Shown piece by piece: positions 21,085 through 23,503 of a stretch of 23,503 nt of DNA (its first letter is position 1; each line of letters begins with the position of its first letter). The stretch spans positions 1 to 23,503 of the forward strand of contig CAZKDJ010000048.1 in NCBI GenBank assembly GCA_964551295.1. The letters run 5' to 3'. The stretch is from JAFGED01 sp964551295 (lineage in GTDB: Bacteria > Chloroflexota > Anaerolineae > B4-G1). Below the pieces are notes generated by a model. That model was not told the DNA's origin and ran no database searches. It saw nothing but the letters and a program-made list of their open reading frames with translations. The position numbers and the translations under genes were made by a program.

Positions 21085-22065
21085 ATGATGAAAAAACATC
21101 GTTCGCACAGAACAAAATCCTCCTACATCGCCCTACTGTGCTGCCTGGTCACAGCACTCTCCATCTGCTGCCAGCAGCAGACCGAGATCACCGACGAAAA
21201 CCCCAGCCTATTGCAGGACGAGGTCGATATCGAGGTGCTGGTCAACGACGATATGGACGGCTCATACGTCACAGCCGGGCTGGTCAAGAACAACTCTGAC
21301 AAGCTGTACACCTTTCACATCAAGATCCTGTACTATGACGACCGCAACAGACTGATCGGCACCCACTCAGGCCTCGTGCGCGACCTCTACCCGGGCACAG
21401 AGCAGGCGTTTTTCGTCTTGACAGCGGACGACTGGTCGCACGCGGCGCGTACGGACGTAAAGGTCACCAACATCGTCTCGGCAGAAGAAACCTCCATCAG
21501 GCCCGATTTCGAGTTCGGCAACATCTCGGTGTACCACCACGAACACGGCACACGTGTCCTCGGCGAGGTGACCAACCGGGACGACGCGCAATACTCCATC
21601 GGCATCCTCGGCGCGGTATTTGACGAGAACGGGGAATTGATGAAGGCCAATACCCACGCCATCAGGAACCTGTATCCGGGCGAGACGCGCACGTTTGCCG
21701 TCGGCGTGCTGGGCGAGGACACCGACGCCACCGATGGCCGGGTCTATTTGGAATCGATCGTCGAGGTTAAACCAGCCCAGGGTCCACCAAACATCACCTT
21801 CTCGAATTTGAGGATGGCTTACAGCAGCGACATCGATAGAACCAGTGTGCAGTGCGACATCGCCAACCACGATGAGAGAGGGTATCGTAACATCATGCTT
21901 CTGATCGGCGTGTATGACGAAAACAAACTCGTTCGCGTCACCCAGGCGAGCTTGAGCAGGATTGGGTCGGGGGAGACCATTCCCTTCGACCAGATGCTAT
22001 TCGACGGCAATTTGGAGAGGCAAGAGGTAAAAATCCAGATCGACTCTATCGAGCCAGAGGGGTGA
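21085..22065 (+). CDS. FxLYD-domain-type lipoprotein
   Basis: About 326 residues. A signal peptide (KKHRSHRTKSSYIALLCCLVTALSICC) ends at a Cys pair, suggesting lipidation. The mature protein shows three successive similar beta domains, at roughly 50-140, 150-235 and 245-325. Each has an edge pattern like the FxLYD family: TAGLVKNNSDKLYTFHIKILYYDDRNRLIGTHSG; GEVTNRDDAQYSIGILGAVFDENGELMKANTHA; CDIANHDERGYRNIMLLIGVYDENKLVRVTQAS. Each is followed by a PG- or SGE-type turn. These domains are thought to be structural or binding modules outside the cell. Two ATGs (21085, 21088) follow a weak GGACAGG. The gene ends 25 bases from the convergent etfA gene. Confidence 0.8.
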   Translation: MMKKHRSHRTKSSYIALLCCLVTALSICCQQQTEITDENPSLLQDEVDIEVLVNDDMDGSYVTAGLVKNNSDKLYTFHIKILYYDDRNRLIGTHSGLVRDLYPGTEQAFFVLTADDWSHAARTDVKVTNIVSAEETSIRPDFEFGNISVYHHEHGTRVLGEVTNRDDAQYSIGILGAVFDENGELMKANTHAIRNLYPGETRTFAVGVLGEDTDATDGRVYLESIVEVKPAQGPPNITFSNLRMAYSSDIDRTSVQCDIANHDERGYRNIMLLIGVYDENKLVRVTQASLSRIGSGETIPFDQMLFDGNLERQEVKIQIDSIEPEG

Positions 22066-22090
22066 CAGCCTAGCGCTTGCTCCGAAGCAC

Positions 22091-23134
22091 CTACTCTCCC
22101 AACGCCTCCAACAGCAGCGGCAATATCTCCTGTGGCCTCGCCTCCAGGCACAGATCGGCCACCCGGAAGATGGGCGCGGCGGGGTCGGGGTGGATGGCGG
22201 CGACGAACCCGGCCCCCTCAATCGCGGCGTTGTGGAACGTGTCGCCGCGGACGCCCACCGCCACGTACACATGCGGCGCGACCTCGACACCGCGCACGTC
22301 AATCACCTGCCCCGGCTCGATCCAGCCCGCGTCCCGCGCGCCGCGGTCGCCAGCTACGCGCCCTCCCAAAGCTGCTGCGAGCTGCCGCACCAACTCGAAA
22401 TCCCCCGCCTGCCGTCCAGCGGCCACGATCACGGACGCTCGGGCCAGGGGTACGGTAGGCGGCTGGAAGTCCTCGGCCTCACCAACGAGACGCGCGCGCG
22501 GCTCCACCGGCGCGACCTCCAGCATCGCCGGCTCGCCCGTGCGGTACGCATCGAGGAACGGCGCGGGAAACGCCCCCGGCTCAACGGTGAGGAACTGCGG
22601 CCGCGTCTCGGGGCAGGCCACGATCTCGAAATACTCACCGCCGTAGACAGGCACCGATGCCTGCACCGTGCGCGTGGCCTCGTCCAGGCTGACGGCCACG
22701 GCGCGCTCGATCAACCCGCCGCTCATACGCTGCGCCAATCGCGCTGCCAACTGTCCCCCCGTGCGCGTAGCGCCAAAGATGACGACCTCGGGCTGCTCGG
22801 CCTCGAACAGATCGAAGAGCACGCGCAGATACGGCTCCGGCGCAAATTGGGCCAACGCTGAATCATCAGCGACGCGCGCCGAATCGGCACCGGCCTGGTA
22901 AAGGGTCGGCGCCAGGTCAGCCACGCCCTCGCCCAGCAGCACGCCGTAGACGTAAGCGCCCAGCGCATCGGCCAGGGTGCGCGCCGCGCCGATGGCCTCC
23001 AGGGTCACGGGGGCTAGTTCACCATTCACCACATCCGCGACGACCCAGACACCACCACCACCCTCGGCGGCGACCTCCTCAGTGGGAGCTTCTTCCTGCT
23101 GCGCCATCAATAGGTCGAGATACGAATCGCCCAT
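22091..23134 (-). CDS. etfA: Electron transfer flavoprotein subunit alpha
   Basis: A 347-residue EtfA/FixB homologue. It has an extra acidic N-terminal tail (~30 residues ending in a Gly run), the alpha/beta N-domain (VWVVADVVNGELAPVTLEAIGAAR...) and the C-terminal FAD-binding domain (VIVAAGRQAGDFELVRQLAAALGG...PHVYVAVGVRGDTFHNAAIEGAGFVAAIHPDPAAPIFRVADL). The fold order and the final AIHPDPAAPIFRVAD are clear. However, the usual FAD-contact strings are altered: SR before the Asp-Ala-Gly segment is DR, QTG is VRG, and GISGxxQH is GVRGDTFHN. FAD binding may therefore differ. It normally pairs with EtfB to pass electrons from dehydrogenases to the quinone pool. AGGAGG precedes the start; etfB lies 9 bases upstream. 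Confidence 0.9.
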   Translation of the reverse strand: MGDSYLDLLMAQQEEAPTEEVAAEGGGGVWVVADVVNGELAPVTLEAIGAARTLADALGAYVYGVLLGEGVADLAPTLYQAGADSARVADDSALAQFAPEPYLRVLFDLFEAEQPEVVIFGATRTGGQLAARLAQRMSGGLIERAVAVSLDEATRTVQASVPVYGGEYFEIVACPETRPQFLTVEPGAFPAPFLDAYRTGEPAMLEVAPVEPRARLVGEAEDFQPPTVPLARASVIVAAGRQAGDFELVRQLAAALGGRVAGDRGARDAGWIEPGQVIDVRGVEVAPHVYVAVGVRGDTFHNAAIEGAGFVAAIHPDPAAPIFRVADLCLEARPQEILPLLLEALGE

Positions 23135-23143
23135 CGCGTCCTC

Positions 23144-23433
23144 CTACCCTACACGCTTCCTCAACGCATCTGCCAGTGCTCCTGCCATCTCCTGCAGCGC
23201 GCCCTCCAGCCGCACCCCGCGCTCCCGCTCAGGCGGAAAGTCCTGCCCGCGCTTTTCTAGAAGCGGCTTGAGGGTGTCTGCATCAACCAGGTCGGCTACA
23301 TCCCACGCCTCCACCGCCCCCTCGTTCCGGTAGACGTCGATCAGCCGCACGCCGTCGGGGTAGCGGAGCTTGAGCGCGCCGGGATGCACGGTGACGACGG
23401 CGGGGAGGTCGGCTTCGTAGATGACGTGGGGAT
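23144..23433 (-). CDS. etfB: Electron transfer flavoprotein subunit beta, C-terminal part
   Basis: The 3' end of an EtfB/FixA gene, about 96 residues. The frame reads HVIYEADLPAVVTVHPGALKLRYPDGVRLIDVYR, then EAWDVADLVDADTLKP and a Pro/Glu/Arg-rich tail. An internal GTG at 23389 is not the real start because homologous sequence continues upstream until it meets poly-G. The rest of the gene is lost in the low-complexity end of the contig. It is followed after 9 bases by etfA, the usual operon order. Confidence 0.82.
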
Positions 23434-23503
23434 GGGGGGGGGGGGGGGGGGCGCCCCCCCCCCCCCCCCGCCCCCCGCCCCCCCCCCCCCCCCGCGCCCC
23501 CCC
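23434..23503. other. Poly-G / poly-C low-complexity end, probable sequencing or assembly artefact
   Basis: An uninterrupted run of 18 G is followed by CG and then almost only C with isolated G. It begins abruptly inside the etfB coding sequence. This is the expected look of dark-cycle poly-G read ends joined to their complement, not genomic DNA. Confidence 0.92.

Noticed and set aside
1..23503. CRISPR array, tRNA, rRNA, insertion sequence or prophage genes
   Set aside because: No regularly spaced repeats, no tRNA-like cloverleaf, no rRNA signature and no transposase, integrase or phage protein were recognised on either strand.

Overview
The window most resembles a GC-rich, Gram-positive-like or monoderm environmental bacterium, and I would place it in the Chloroflexota (Anaerolineae-like). 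This is inference from several features: secreted proteins with Thr/Pro-rich linkers, a CSLREA / beta-helix / choice-of-anchor-Q surface protein ending in YLPLVLKD, DUF6064 and FxLYD proteins, and many small dispersed palindromes between genes. It looks like a metagenome-derived contig. The last ~70 bases are poly-G/poly-C and are almost certainly an artefact.

Layout. 1-5560: a cluster of antibiotic-modification-like enzymes. A P-loop kinase (partial), a double GNAT and a single GNAT lie on the minus strand. Diverging from them on the plus strand are an AAC(3)-family acetyltransferase, an APH-type phosphotransferase and a HAD hydrolase, and a SAM methyltransferase converges on the HAD gene. 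The GNAT operon and the methyltransferase each have an unusually clear ~250-nt leader: consensus promoter, small leader ORF with a Shine-Dalgarno, intrinsic terminator with six U, second hairpin with nearly the same arm sequence, then the gene's own Shine-Dalgarno. The GNAT and AAC(3) promoters are back to back and share overlapping -35 boxes. 5647-6944: hisI-hisG. 7000-8853: HAD phosphatase and MFS transporter. 8912-9571: a DUF4258 / YgiT-type zinc-finger pair resembling a toxin-antitoxin module. 9760-11371: a small unknown protein, the 3' remnant of a type ISP restriction-modification gene starting at a palindromic repeat, and a DUF6064 membrane protein.

11517-17814: signalling and surface genes. 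These are an orphan NarL-type response regulator, three consecutive secreted proteins, an OmpR-type regulator/histidine kinase pair whose regulator has an in-frame TAG in its linker, and a Thr/Pro-rich lipoprotein. 18353-20743: a large surface protein gene broken by three frame disruptions. 20744-21084: repeat-rich spacer with a fragment of a response regulator gene. 21085-22065: FxLYD lipoprotein. 22091-23433: etfA and the 3' part of etfB on the minus strand.

The most interesting signal is the matched pair of leader-peptide attenuator-like regions in front of two resistance-type genes. It suggests ribosome-sensing (drug- or translation-stress-responsive) transcription attenuation coordinating this cluster. 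Second are the 80-bp duplicated element carrying 22-bp-spaced direct repeats upstream of the OmpR regulator, and the regulator fragment elsewhere in the locus.
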